Assembly: GCF_001673155.1 (NCBI RefSeq)
Contig: NZ_LZLE01000165.1
Coordinates: 1 to 33,085, forward strand
Reading direction: 5' to 3'
DNA from: Mycobacterium sp. 1423905.2
Lineage (GTDB): Bacteria; Actinomycetota; Actinomycetes; Mycobacteriales; Mycobacteriaceae
Length of the DNA: 33,085 nucleotides
The stretch's first letter is position 1. Each line of letters begins with the position of its first letter. Both the position numbers and the translations under genes were made by a program. The notes beneath the pieces are model-generated. The model had not been told where the DNA came from. It did not search any database and saw nothing but the letters and a program-made list of their open reading frames with translations. This document shows, one piece after another, positions 7,585 to 14,600 of this stretch.

Positions 7585-8466
7585 TCAGTCACCGGTGCGG
7601 GTGACTTCATAGCCCAGGAGCCGCTCGGCCTCCTCGATGCCGCCTTGGAGGTCACCGACGGCATTCATTTTGGACAGGTCCAGCCCGATCGTCACCAAGG
7701 TGAGTGCAATCTCTGAAGACAAGCCGGTGATGATCACGCTGGCGCCCATCAACCCCGACGCATCGACGGTCTGCACTAGGTGATTGGCCACCGTGGAGTC
7801 GATGGTCGGCACCCCGGTGATGTCGATGACCACCACTTTCGCGCGATTGGCGCGAATGGCGCGCAGCAACTGCTCGGTGACCTGCCGGGCGCGCTGACTG
7901 TCCAGCACGCCGATGATCGGCAGGATGAGCAGCTGCTCACGAACTTGGAGCACCGGCGTCGACAGCTCCCGGATGGCCTCCTGCTGCTGGCGGATGATGC
8001 GCTCGCGTTCTTGCACAAAACTGACGCCCACGGTGTTGGCGATGCGGTTGGCCGCGGGCTCGTAGGCGTCCAGCACACGGTTCAGCATGTCGAACTCGGC
8101 TTGGTACTTCTGAAAAAGCGAGCGCGCCAGCACGTCGCGCAACAGCAGCACGATGCCGAGCACCTCGTCGGTTTCCACACCCCGGGGAATGATGCGCTCG
8201 GACAGGTCACGGGCATAGTCCTGCAGCGCCTCCACGCTGCCCGTCTCGAGCACCTCTACATAGTTGTCGTAGACAGCGGTCGCCTCGGAGAAGATCTCCT
8301 CGGGCGTCATCGCCGTCAACAATTCCGCTGCGGTGATTCTTCGCGCCCATTCCTCACGCAGCGCTGTGCGGTTCTGGCGCAGGTGTTGGACGAGCTGAGG
8401 CAACAGACCTTCGCTGGAAACAGTGACCGTGGCGTTCGTGTTACTGAGATCCGTCGAATCTGACAT
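7585..8466 (-). CDS. rsbR: RsbR-like stressosome sensor (N-terminal globin-like domain plus STAS)
   Basis: A 293-residue protein with a helical N-terminal domain (about 20-150, the RsbR_N globin-like type), a linker helix (150-172) and a C-terminal STAS domain (173-285). The two phosphorylation sites known in Bacillus RsbR have counterparts: Thr170 in ELSTPV at the linker-STAS junction and Ser224 in IDSTVANHL. It is expected to form the turrets of the stressosome and to receive the stress signal; the ligand is not visible from sequence. First gene of the minus-strand operon. The ribosome-binding site GGGAGG lies 4 bases before the ATG, inside a short inverted repeat. Confidence 0.9.
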   Translation of the reverse strand: MSDSTDLSNTNATVTVSSEGLLPQLVQHLRQNRTALREEWARRITAAELLTAMTPEEIFSEATAVYDNYVEVLETGSVEALQDYARDLSERIIPRGVETDEVLGIVLLLRDVLARSLFQKYQAEFDMLNRVLDAYEPAANRIANTVGVSFVQERERIIRQQQEAIRELSTPVLQVREQLLILPIIGVLDSQRARQVTEQLLRAIRANRAKVVVIDITGVPTIDSTVANHLVQTVDASGLMGASVIITGLSSEIALTLVTIGLDLSKMNAVGDLQGGIEEAERLLGYEVTRTGD

Positions 8467-8468
8467 CT

Positions 8469-8482
8469 GGCCTCCCGAGGCC
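8469..8482 (-). promoter_or_regulatory. inverted repeat overlapping the rsbR ribosome-binding site
   Basis: GGCCTC and GAGGCC (6 bp each) flank two bases, and the Shine-Dalgarno sequence of the rsbR-like gene (GGGAGG) lies within the repeat on the minus-strand mRNA. Pairing of the arms would hide the ribosome-binding site. The effect on expression is an inference; no clear promoter could be assigned in the 176-bp space between this gene and the divergent STAS gene. Confidence 0.4.
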
Positions 8483-8642
8483 TCTTAAGTGCCACGACGC
8501 GCTCCGCAGGGCGCAATTGCTAACTGGGAGAGTAGCCTGATTGCCGACGTGGGACGTGTTGAGGTCTTCTCTTCTCGCAGTATGTACCGCGGGTTAGGCT
8601 TGCAGCACGCGCGTCGACCTGAGAGGCCTGGAAGGATCGCCG

Positions 8643-9008
8643 TTGTCAGCTCCTGATTCGATCACCGCCACCGTTGCGGACCACGACGGGGTCGCTGTGC
8701 TCAGTATCGGTGGAGAAATCGACTTGGTCACCGCTCCGGCCCTCGAAGAAGCCATCGGCGGCGTGGTCGCGGGCAATCCGGCGGCGCTGGTGATCGACCT
8801 TTCCGGGGTGGAGTTCCTCGGCTCGGTAGGACTGAAAATCCTGGCGGCGACGTACGAGCAACTCGGGGACGCCGAGTTCGGTGTGGTGGCGCGCGGTCCG
8901 GCGACGCGGCGTCCGATTCACTTGACCGGTCTGGACAAGACATTCCCCCTTTACCCAACGCTCGACGACGCGCTGACCGGCGTGCGCGACGGGAAGCTCA
9001 ATCGTTAG
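8643..9008 (+). CDS. RsbV-like anti-anti-sigma factor (STAS domain)
   Basis: A 121-residue single STAS domain of the anti-sigma antagonist type. The phosphorylation loop is DLSGVEFLGSVGL with Ser61 as the expected site, and GGEIDLVTAPAL (23-34) is the usual opening strand. In partner switching, the unphosphorylated form binds an RsbW-like kinase and frees the sigma factor. The start is a TTG with a good ribosome-binding site, GGAAGGA, six bases upstream. It is divergent from the stressosome operon and is a plausible substrate of the SpoIIE phosphatase encoded there (inference). Which anti-sigma factor it binds is unknown. Confidence 0.88.
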   Translation: MSAPDSITATVADHDGVAVLSIGGEIDLVTAPALEEAIGGVVAGNPAALVIDLSGVEFLGSVGLKILAATYEQLGDAEFGVVARGPATRRPIHLTGLDKTFPLYPTLDDALTGVRDGKLNR

Positions 9009-9306
9009 CAATCGAGTAGTGCGGCCCAAAGCCAGGTAACGGTTCAGTCACGATCAAGATCACGATCTCTTAAGAACTCGCAGCTCTTTCTAAGAGCCCT
9101 CAGTGTTACCTGGCGAATTTGGCCGTTGCTTAACAAAATTTGCCACATGAGTTGCATTTGTCCCGCGGTTGGGCGAGTAACCCGCTAAACCCGCGTTCGT
9201 TGTCGGCGAACATCGCCGGGAGTGCGTTTTTGCTTCCGCTACTTTGGATTTCGAGGCCTTCGGGAGCCTCGTCGATCAGTTCGCCCATTCGGAGGAACAA
9301 ATCACC
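9009..9306. other. 298-bp intergenic region with no gene
   Basis: No open frame with coding character was found. The left half holds a large inverted repeat (9032-9113, listed separately) that probably ends the STAS transcript. The right half is relatively AT-rich for this window (9120-9160), as expected for a promoter region of the hemophore-like gene, but I could not assign a convincing -35/-10 pair. GGAGGA at 9291-9296 is the ribosome-binding site of the gene at 9307. Confidence 0.6.
9032..9113. repeat. inverted repeat enclosing a smaller hairpin, possible terminator
   Basis: CCAGGTAAC (9032-9040) and GTTACCTGG (9105-9113) are a perfect 9-bp inverted repeat separated by 64 bases. Inside lie a second perfect hairpin, GCTCTT/AAGAGC (9083-9097, 3-base loop), and repeated GATC-containing words at 9052-9067. 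It begins 24 bp after the STAS stop. It could be a branched terminator or a protein-binding site; no T tract follows. Confidence 0.45.
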
Positions 9307-9705
9307 ATGAAATTCAGCAGTATCGTCGCGCGTCGGCGAGTTGCCGGCGTCAGCGCCGGATGTCTGCTCGGGGGACTCGCTCTGGGAATCGTCGGCGCGC
9401 CGTCGGCCGCGGCGGCGCCCGACTGCAGTCAGCAAAGCGTCAACTCCACCGTCTCATCCGCAACCGGTGCGGCTCAGCAGTACCTCGCTTCGCATCCGGG
9501 AGCCAACGACGTGGTGATGGCGGCGTACGGGCAGCCCCGCGGGGAGGCGGCGGCTAACCTGCGCGGCTACTTCACGGCGCATCCCAACGAGTACTACGAC
9601 CTGCGCGGCATTCTGGCGCCCATCGGTGACACCGAGCGGCAGTGCAACGTGTCGGCGTTGCCGCCGAACCTGGAATCGGCCTACCACGAGTTCATGGCCG
9701 GCTGA
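9307..9705 (+). CDS. secreted hemophore-like heme-binding protein (MHB family)
   Basis: A 132-residue exported protein. The first 37 residues form a signal peptide: positive RRR, a hydrophobic stretch GCLLGGLALGIVG, and a likely cleavage site in SAAAA before PDC. The mature part of about 95 residues is helical, with two cysteines (Cys40 and Cys113) that can form a disulfide, and it resembles the mycobacterial heme-binding family that includes Rv0203. A role in binding or shuttling heme outside the cell follows from the family. The start is the ATG at 9307 with GGAGGA upstream; the in-frame TTG at 9244 would precede the signal peptide with unlikely sequence. It is a single-gene unit followed by a strong terminator hairpin. 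Confidence 0.82.
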   Translation: MKFSSIVARRRVAGVSAGCLLGGLALGIVGAPSAAAAPDCSQQSVNSTVSSATGAAQQYLASHPGANDVVMAAYGQPRGEAAANLRGYFTAHPNEYYDLRGILAPIGDTERQCNVSALPPNLESAYHEFMAG

Positions 9706-9732
9706 TTCCGTACAGCTGGGTTCACACCCGCC

Positions 9733-9765
9733 ACGACCCGCCACAACTTTCCCGTGGCGGGTCGT
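9733..9765 (+). terminator. terminator hairpin after the hemophore-like gene
   Basis: A perfect 12-bp stem, ACGACCCGCCAC (9733-9744) and GTGGCGGGTCGT (9754-9765), with a 9-base loop, 28 bp after the stop codon. A weak T-rich stretch (TTTGGCATTTT) follows. Confidence 0.75.
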
Positions 9766-9775
9766 TTGGCATTTT

Positions 9776-9807
9776 GCCCGGCGGCTCGGCAATTACCGCC
9801 GCCGGGC
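9776..9807. repeat. second hairpin just before the DUF6328 gene
   Basis: GCCCGGCGGC (9776-9785) and GCCGCCGGGC (9798-9807) form a perfect 10-bp stem with a 12-base loop. It lies 11 bp after the first hairpin and ends 5 bp before the ATG at 9813. It may be a second terminator or may hide the start region of the next gene. Confidence 0.55.
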
Positions 9808-9812
9808 GTGCA

Positions 9813-10340
9813 ATGATCACCGCCATGGATGTCGACCATCCGGAACATGACCAACAATGGGACCGCCGTGAGCGCGGCGAGACCGAACTGCAACGACTCG
9901 ACCGCAACTGGACCAGCCTGCTGCAGGAACTGCGGGTGGTGCAGACCGGAGTGCAACTGCTGACCGGTTTCCTGCTCACCCTGCCCTTCCAGCAGCGGTT
10001 CGACATTCTGGGCGACGACATGCGGGCGGTGTATCTGGTCACGGTGGGCTGCTCGGTGGCCGCGACTCTGTTGCTGATCGCCCCAGTCGGCATGCACCGG
10101 TTGCTGTTTCGGCGGCACCGCCTCGCGGTGCTGGTGTCCGCGGCGCACCGCTGCGCCTACGCCGGACTGGTGTTGCTCGGACTCGCGTTGGCCGGGGTCA
10201 CGGTCATCATCTTCGACGGAGTCGCGGGGACGGTCGCGGCCATCGTCGCCGGGAGTTGCGCGCTGGTGATGTTTGCCGCCCTATGGCTTGTCGTCCCGTT
10301 ATTGCTGCGCACCAGGGACGTCGAACTGCCCGGCTTGTAA
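9813..10340 (+). CDS. DUF6328 family membrane protein
   Basis: A 175-residue integral membrane protein. A hydrophilic N-terminal part (about 1-35) is followed by LLQELRVVQTGVQLLTGFLLTLPFQQRF, the conserved DUF6328 opening, and four predicted transmembrane segments (roughly 45-65, 75-95, 110-130 and 140-165). The function of the family is unknown. Two ATG codons, at 9813 and 9825, are possible starts; neither has a clear ribosome-binding site, and a hairpin ends just before the first. It lies alone between a terminator and the topoisomerase gene. Confidence 0.75.
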   Translation: MITAMDVDHPEHDQQWDRRERGETELQRLDRNWTSLLQELRVVQTGVQLLTGFLLTLPFQQRFDILGDDMRAVYLVTVGCSVAATLLLIAPVGMHRLLFRRHRLAVLVSAAHRCAYAGLVLLGLALAGVTVIIFDGVAGTVAAIVAGSCALVMFAALWLVVPLLLRTRDVELPGL

Positions 10341-10435
10341 GCCAGGGCAATCCCGCAGGTGTGAATCCTTGGCTGCGTGGGTAATTCCCGGTCAAGCTAC
10401 GACGGAAGTCGAGACGGCACGACCCAAGGAGCGAC

Positions 10436-11491
10436 ATGCGGCTGCGTCGCAGCGTGCTCAACAAACCCGGCCTCACCCGCAAGCGCCGGGGTAAAGGCTT
10501 CGCCTACTACGGGCCCGACGGTGAGTTGGTCACGGACCCCGACACCTTGCAACGCATCAAAGAACTCGTCATCCCACCGGCCTGGAAGAAAGTGTGGATC
10601 GCGCCCTATCCCAACGGACACATCCAGGCAGTCGGTACCGACGCGGCGGGCCGGCGGCAATACCTGTACCACCTAGCCTGGCAGCAGGAGCGCGCCGAGG
10701 AGAAGTTCGACCGGGTGCTCGAAATGTCCAAGGAGCTGCCGGCGTGGCGCGCAAGAGTGGCCAAAGATCTTGCCGGTCGGGGTCTTACCCGCGACCGCGT
10801 GCTCGCCCTGGCGCTGCATCTGCTGGACCGCGGTTACTTCCGCGCCGGCGGCGAGCAGTACGCGGAGGAAAACGAGTCCTACGGAATCGCCACGCTGCTG
10901 TGCGACCACGTCACGATCCGCCGCCACGCGGTCGGGTTCGATTACCCGGCCAAGAGCGGGGTACGGCGCACCCTGGAGATCGAAGATCCCGAGGTGGTTC
11001 GCGCGGTGCGCGCACTGTTGCGTCGCCCCGATCGCACCGAACGACTCTTGGTGTGTCACACCGCATCTGGCTGGGTAGACGTCAAAGCCGACGACCTGAA
11101 TGCCCGGTTCAAGGAACTGGTGGGGGAAAGCTACAGCGTCAAGGATTTACGGACCTGGCATGGCACGGTGCTTGCCGCCGCCGCGTTCGCCGACGCGGAC
11201 CCCCCAGTGTCCCAGCGGGTCATCAAGCGGGTCGAGTCGGCGGTCATGAAGGAAGTGTCCGAAGAACTGGGTAACACACCGGCAGTGGCCCGAGGGTCGT
11301 ATGTGGACCCGCGGGTGGTGACCGGCTATGAGCGAGGGATGACGATCGCCGGCGCGGTGCGGCGCGCCGAACGGGTTCGTCGACCCGATGCCGCGCAGGA
11401 GATTGTGGAAAAGGCGACCCGGATGCTCATCCGGCGCGTCGCCAAGGGAGAAGGTTCGTCCGGATCGCCGACCTTGGCCAAGACCGCCTGA
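10436..11491 (+). CDS. DNA topoisomerase IB (poxvirus-like)
   Basis: A 351-residue type IB topoisomerase, which relaxes supercoiled DNA through a 3'-phosphotyrosine intermediate. Catalytic residues can be placed by comparison with the vaccinia enzyme: Arg136 (FRAGGE), Lys173 (PAKSG), Arg239 (DLRTWHGT) and the nucleophile Tyr289 (GSYVDP). The position of the vaccinia catalytic histidine is Asn280 (LGNTPAVAR), as is usual in bacterial members. Characterised mycobacterial topoisomerase IB has the same architecture. The ATG start has AAGGAG four bases upstream. It appears to be a single gene, 95 bp after the DUF6328 gene. Confidence 0.93.
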   Translation: MRLRRSVLNKPGLTRKRRGKGFAYYGPDGELVTDPDTLQRIKELVIPPAWKKVWIAPYPNGHIQAVGTDAAGRRQYLYHLAWQQERAEEKFDRVLEMSKELPAWRARVAKDLAGRGLTRDRVLALALHLLDRGYFRAGGEQYAEENESYGIATLLCDHVTIRRHAVGFDYPAKSGVRRTLEIEDPEVVRAVRALLRRPDRTERLLVCHTASGWVDVKADDLNARFKELVGESYSVKDLRTWHGTVLAAAAFADADPPVSQRVIKRVESAVMKEVSEELGNTPAVARGSYVDPRVVTGYERGMTIAGAVRRAERVRRPDAAQEIVEKATRMLIRRVAKGEGSSGSPTLAKTA

Positions 11492-11565
11492 GTTCGTTTA
11501 GTTTCTTAAGTATCCGGATTGCGAAGTAGTCCGGTCAGAAGCGATCAAATCTGGCCCAGCCGACA

Positions 11566-11571
11566 TAGGTT
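11566..11571 (+). promoter_or_regulatory. possible -10 of a leaderless promoter for the PAS-ANTAR gene
   Basis: TAGGTT fits the TANNNT form of a mycobacterial housekeeping -10 and lies 6 bases before the ATG at 11578. There is no Shine-Dalgarno sequence before that ATG, so transcription may begin at the start codon. No convincing -35 is visible, which is common in mycobacteria. Confidence 0.3.
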
Positions 11572-11577
11572 TGAGTC

Positions 11578-12195
11578 ATGCGTGACTCGGCTGTGGTACG
11601 ACGCTGGCCCCGTGTGGGTCGGTTCCGCCACCTAGCGCGCGAGGACCGCTGGGAATGGTCGGACGAGGTTGCCCAGATACACGGGTACCTACCGGGCAGT
11701 GTCACGCCGACCACCGAGTTGCTTGTCCGGCATCAGCACCCCGACGAGAAGCCGGTCGTGGTGGAACTAGCCGAGCGGGTGTATCGGGATGGGGTTTCCT
11801 GCAGTAATCGCCACCGGATCATCGACACCGAAGGTTGGGTGCACCTGGTGGTCGTGGTGGGCCACCCACTGCTCGACGATCACGGCGAGGTGGCCGGTAC
11901 CGAGGGCTGTTATGTCGACCTCACCGAACAGTTTGAGGCGGACATGCAGAAGCGACTGACCGACGCGGTGACGGCCATCAATACCCGGCGTGCGGTGATC
12001 AATCAAGCCATGGGCATCGTCATGCTGCAATACGGATTAGATGCCGATGCCGCGTTCGAGTTGCTGGCGCGGATGTCGCAGCGTTCGAACATCAAGCTGC
12101 GGGTCCTTGCCGAGCGATTTGTGGGTGACGCTGTCGCGCGCGAATCGCTGCTCAATGACGCTGCCAATGAGGTCAGCGGATTGGCGCGGGTTTAG
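11578..12195 (+). CDS. PAS and ANTAR domain regulator
   Basis: A 205-residue cytosolic protein with a PAS-type sensor (about 15-120; WEWSDE, HGYLPG and a GCYVDLTEQ end) followed by a three-helix ANTAR domain (about 130-185; AINTRRAVINQAMGIVM and the final FELLARMSQRSNIKLRVLAE helices). ANTAR domains bind paired hexaloop hairpins in RNA and act as transcription antiterminators; the PAS part would control this through a signal. The target RNA is not identifiable here. The 3' end overlaps the convergent AraC-type gene by 23 bp. The start lacks a ribosome-binding site and may be leaderless. Confidence 0.88.
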   Translation: MRDSAVVRRWPRVGRFRHLAREDRWEWSDEVAQIHGYLPGSVTPTTELLVRHQHPDEKPVVVELAERVYRDGVSCSNRHRIIDTEGWVHLVVVVGHPLLDDHGEVAGTEGCYVDLTEQFEADMQKRLTDAVTAINTRRAVINQAMGIVMLQYGLDADAAFELLARMSQRSNIKLRVLAERFVGDAVARESLLNDAANEVSGLARV

Positions 12196-13255
12196 CTTTT
12201 CCTACTCCGGTCACCGCGTTCTCTAACGTGCTGTGTGGACTTTGACCGTAGGTCTGGCGGTAGAGCACCGCAAATCGGCCGGTGTGCGTGAAGCCCCACC
12301 GCTGTGCAATGTCGCCGACCGTGGCCGTCGAGCGATCGGCGCCCAGCAACGCTTGATGCGCCCGGTGCAGCCGTACCCGGCGCAAATACTCGGTGGGGGT
12401 GGTGTCGAGTTGCTGCCGGAACAGATACTGCACTGCCCGGGGCGTCAGATGAACCGCGGCTGCGACGTCGTTGACGCCGATGTCGTCGCCGGCGTGGCGA
12501 TGGATGAATGACAACGCGGCGTGCACTGCCTTAGGAACCGTCGGGTCATTGAGCAGATCTTGTTCGGCAGTCACATTGGACGGGAAGCACTCGAATACGG
12601 CGGCCGCCAACAACTCAGCGAAGGCGTTAAGCATTAAAGGATGTTGGGCGGTGTCTGCCGAGGCTAGACGAGCGGTCACGAAATCCAGGCAATCACACCA
12701 AATCCGGGCAGCGGGAGCCGAACGTGGGTGGCAGTCAACAAATTTCATCTGCGGAGGCAGTGGTGTGTGCCGGGCCGCGGCGATTCTGTGGACTAGCGCC
12801 GGCGGAATGCTCACCACGCCGAAACGCGCAGCAGCGAACTCAACGATCTTGGCGGACAGACCTTGTGTCGACAATAAGGGGCTGCTCTGGGCCTGACGCT
12901 CACCACTGACCGTTATCTCTCCTGCCAGCGGTTGCAGCACGATCAACGACTCGCCAGGCGGGATCTCAGCGGCCACTCGGCCCTCGATCGTCACTTCGTC
13001 GATGGTGAGCGACGCCGCAGCGCAACGGCTGTGGGTGATGGCTGATTCGCCGCTCATGCCGCTGATTCGCCAGCCAGGGCGGTAAGCACGAGCGAAGAAG
13101 CGCCGCGCGGTGTTGAGGTCGCGAGTTCGAAGCAGTTCCGCATGCACTGCGGCGAGGACACGCGACGGCGAAAACAAGTCGTCGCAGTGACGATCGGCGC
13201 GCTCCACGCCCGAGCCGCCCCGGTCGAATAGGGCACCATCGATCGAACTCGTCAT
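12173..13255 (-). CDS. AraC-type transcriptional regulator
   Basis: A 360-residue regulator. The C-terminal quarter (about 255-350) has two helix-turn-helix motifs of the AraC/XylS family: IGVNDVAAAVHLTPRAVQYLFRQ, and VGDIAQRWGFTHTGRFAVLYRQTYGQSP, ending in the usual P after the second helix. The N-terminal part (about 30-220) is the ligand-sensing cupin-like region of the AraC-binding type. The frame is open further upstream, but the extension lies over the glycosyltransferase gene, so I start at the ATG at 13255. The gene lies 34 bp downstream of that glycosyltransferase on the same strand and could be on its SigF-driven transcript. The ligand and targets are unknown. Confidence 0.82.
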   Translation of the reverse strand: MTSSIDGALFDRGGSGVERADRHCDDLFSPSRVLAAVHAELLRTRDLNTARRFFARAYRPGWRISGMSGESAITHSRCAAASLTIDEVTIEGRVAAEIPPGESLIVLQPLAGEITVSGERQAQSSPLLSTQGLSAKIVEFAAARFGVVSIPPALVHRIAAARHTPLPPQMKFVDCHPRSAPAARIWCDCLDFVTARLASADTAQHPLMLNAFAELLAAAVFECFPSNVTAEQDLLNDPTVPKAVHAALSFIHRHAGDDIGVNDVAAAVHLTPRAVQYLFRQQLDTTPTEYLRRVRLHRAHQALLGADRSTATVGDIAQRWGFTHTGRFAVLYRQTYGQSPHSTLENAVTGVGKAKPAPIR

Positions 13256-13289
13256 AATTGATGACGATGGTAATGCGCAGAGCAAGCCG

Positions 13290-14453
13290 CTAGCTAGCGC
13301 TGGCCACCTGTTGTGGTTGCGTCGCGCTCGCCTGGCGATAGATGTTGAGCGCATCGAGGGCGATGCGATCCCAGTTGAACCGAGACTCGGCGCGCAACCG
13401 GCCCGCCGCACCCATACCTTGACGGGCAAAACGCTGGGCTGCAACAGTTTTCAACGCTACAGACAAATCCCTGGGACTGGTGGGTGACACCAGTAGTCCG
13501 GTGACCGAATGGATGATCGTGTCGGTCAGCGCACCGACATTCACGGCGACGACGGCCACCCCACTGGCCATGGCTTGCAGCGCCGGCGTCGCATAGGGCG
13601 CTTGCCGAGGTGTGCACGTGACCACGTCAGCGGAGCGCAGCAGCATTGGCAGGTCTTCGGTCGATGCGGGTCTGCTGAAGGCGACCCGGTCGCTGACTCC
13701 CAGTGCAGCAGCCAAACTGGTCAATGCGTTGCGTTCGTCTTCGCCGTTCGGGTCGGCGGCTGTCTCGGCAATGATGAGCTCTGCGCCCGGTAGTTGCGGC
13801 AACGCCCGGATCGTCTTGTCGAATCCCAGGGCCGGCGAACAGTTCGGTCCCACGCACACAATCCGGTGCTTTGCGGTTCGATCGAGTGCCGGACCGACCG
13901 GATAGAAACGCGTGACATCCACGCCCGCCGATAACACCGAGAGGCGTGCCCGGTTGCGACGCAACCGGGCTAACATACCGAGTTCTTCGCTGCTGCCGCC
14001 GGTCACCCATGTCGCATTCCGGACCAGGAGGGGTTCCAGTCGAGCCCGCTCGCGTTCTGAGACCTCGGCGCGGTCGGTGTGCGACGTCGACGCCAGGCCG
14101 TGGAGGGTTTGGACGGTCGGCAAGTTTTGACGGCGTGCCGCCAGCTGCGCGGCCAGCCCGGCCAACCAGCCATGCCCGTGCACGATGTCCGGAGGGTCGA
14201 GCGACCACAGGCTTGCCAGCTCGGCCGCCCAGTCGCCGACGAAGGGCAGCACTTCCACGGCGTGCTGCGGAGCCGCGGGGCCGGCGCACACCGGGACTAC
14301 GTCGAAGCCGCGGTCGGAGTGCGCCGCTGCGGTGCTTTGATCGCTTCGCCGGGGGTAGGAGGTGACCTGATGGCCATGACCGGCCAGCGCGGCCGACAGC
14401 TGCTCGCATTCGTCGCCGATCAGGTCGTCTCCATGGACGATGGCAATCCGCAT
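13290..14453 (-). CDS. GT4-type glycosyltransferase (GT-B fold)
   Basis: A 387-residue retaining glycosyltransferase with two Rossmann-like halves. The N-terminal acceptor half starts MRIAIVHGD and contains HGHGWLAG (about 92-100) and QTLHG. The C-terminal half has the nucleotide-sugar binding features CVGPN, PMLLRSADVVTCTPRQ, and a final ALQAMASGVAVVAVNVG. The usual E-x7-E has become TPALQAMASG, so the first glutamate is replaced by an alanine or proline region, which may alter donor binding. It is related in layout to the GT4 gene at 19387. The start has GGAAGGGAAAG just upstream and a SigF-type promoter 58 bases before that. Acceptor and sugar are not predictable. Confidence 0.83.
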   Translation of the reverse strand: MRIAIVHGDDLIGDECEQLSAALAGHGHQVTSYPRRSDQSTAAAHSDRGFDVVPVCAGPAAPQHAVEVLPFVGDWAAELASLWSLDPPDIVHGHGWLAGLAAQLAARRQNLPTVQTLHGLASTSHTDRAEVSERERARLEPLLVRNATWVTGGSSEELGMLARLRRNRARLSVLSAGVDVTRFYPVGPALDRTAKHRIVCVGPNCSPALGFDKTIRALPQLPGAELIIAETAADPNGEDERNALTSLAAALGVSDRVAFSRPASTEDLPMLLRSADVVTCTPRQAPYATPALQAMASGVAVVAVNVGALTDTIIHSVTGLLVSPTSPRDLSVALKTVAAQRFARQGMGAAGRLRAESRFNWDRIALDALNIYRQASATQPQQVASAS

Positions 14454-14511
14454 AGGCTTTCCCTTCCGGGGACCCTCAGATACGCAACGCGGGGTCCCGC
14501 GAGGTGGCGGG

Positions 14512-14538
14512 ATACCCGGGCCGGCGACCGCGATAAAC
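14512..14538 (-). promoter_or_regulatory. SigF-type promoter upstream of the GT4 gene
   Basis: On the minus strand GTTT (14538-14535), a 17-base spacer and GGGTAT (14517-14512). This is the full mycobacterial SigF consensus. Transcription would start near 14505, giving a leader of about 50 bases with a ribosome-binding site before the ATG at 14453. Confidence 0.72.
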
Positions 14539-14600
14539 GGTTATGCCGATGTCGTTCGTTTGGTGGACAGCCTTCGCGCACCGGATACCCGGTGAACCCG

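Noticed and set aside
8559..8600. Housekeeping promoter for the STAS gene (TTGAGG with TATGTA, or TAGGCT)
   Set aside because: The matches are partial and compete with each other; not strong enough to annotate.
10359..10384. SigF promoter before the topoisomerase gene (GTGT-N16-GGGTAA)
   Set aside because: The -35 lacks the conserved GTTT and the gene is a housekeeping type; one half-match is expected by chance.
13256..13444. Extended N-terminus of the AraC-type regulator
   Set aside because: The extra 63 residues overlie the glycosyltransferase gene in another frame and are basic and low in complexity.
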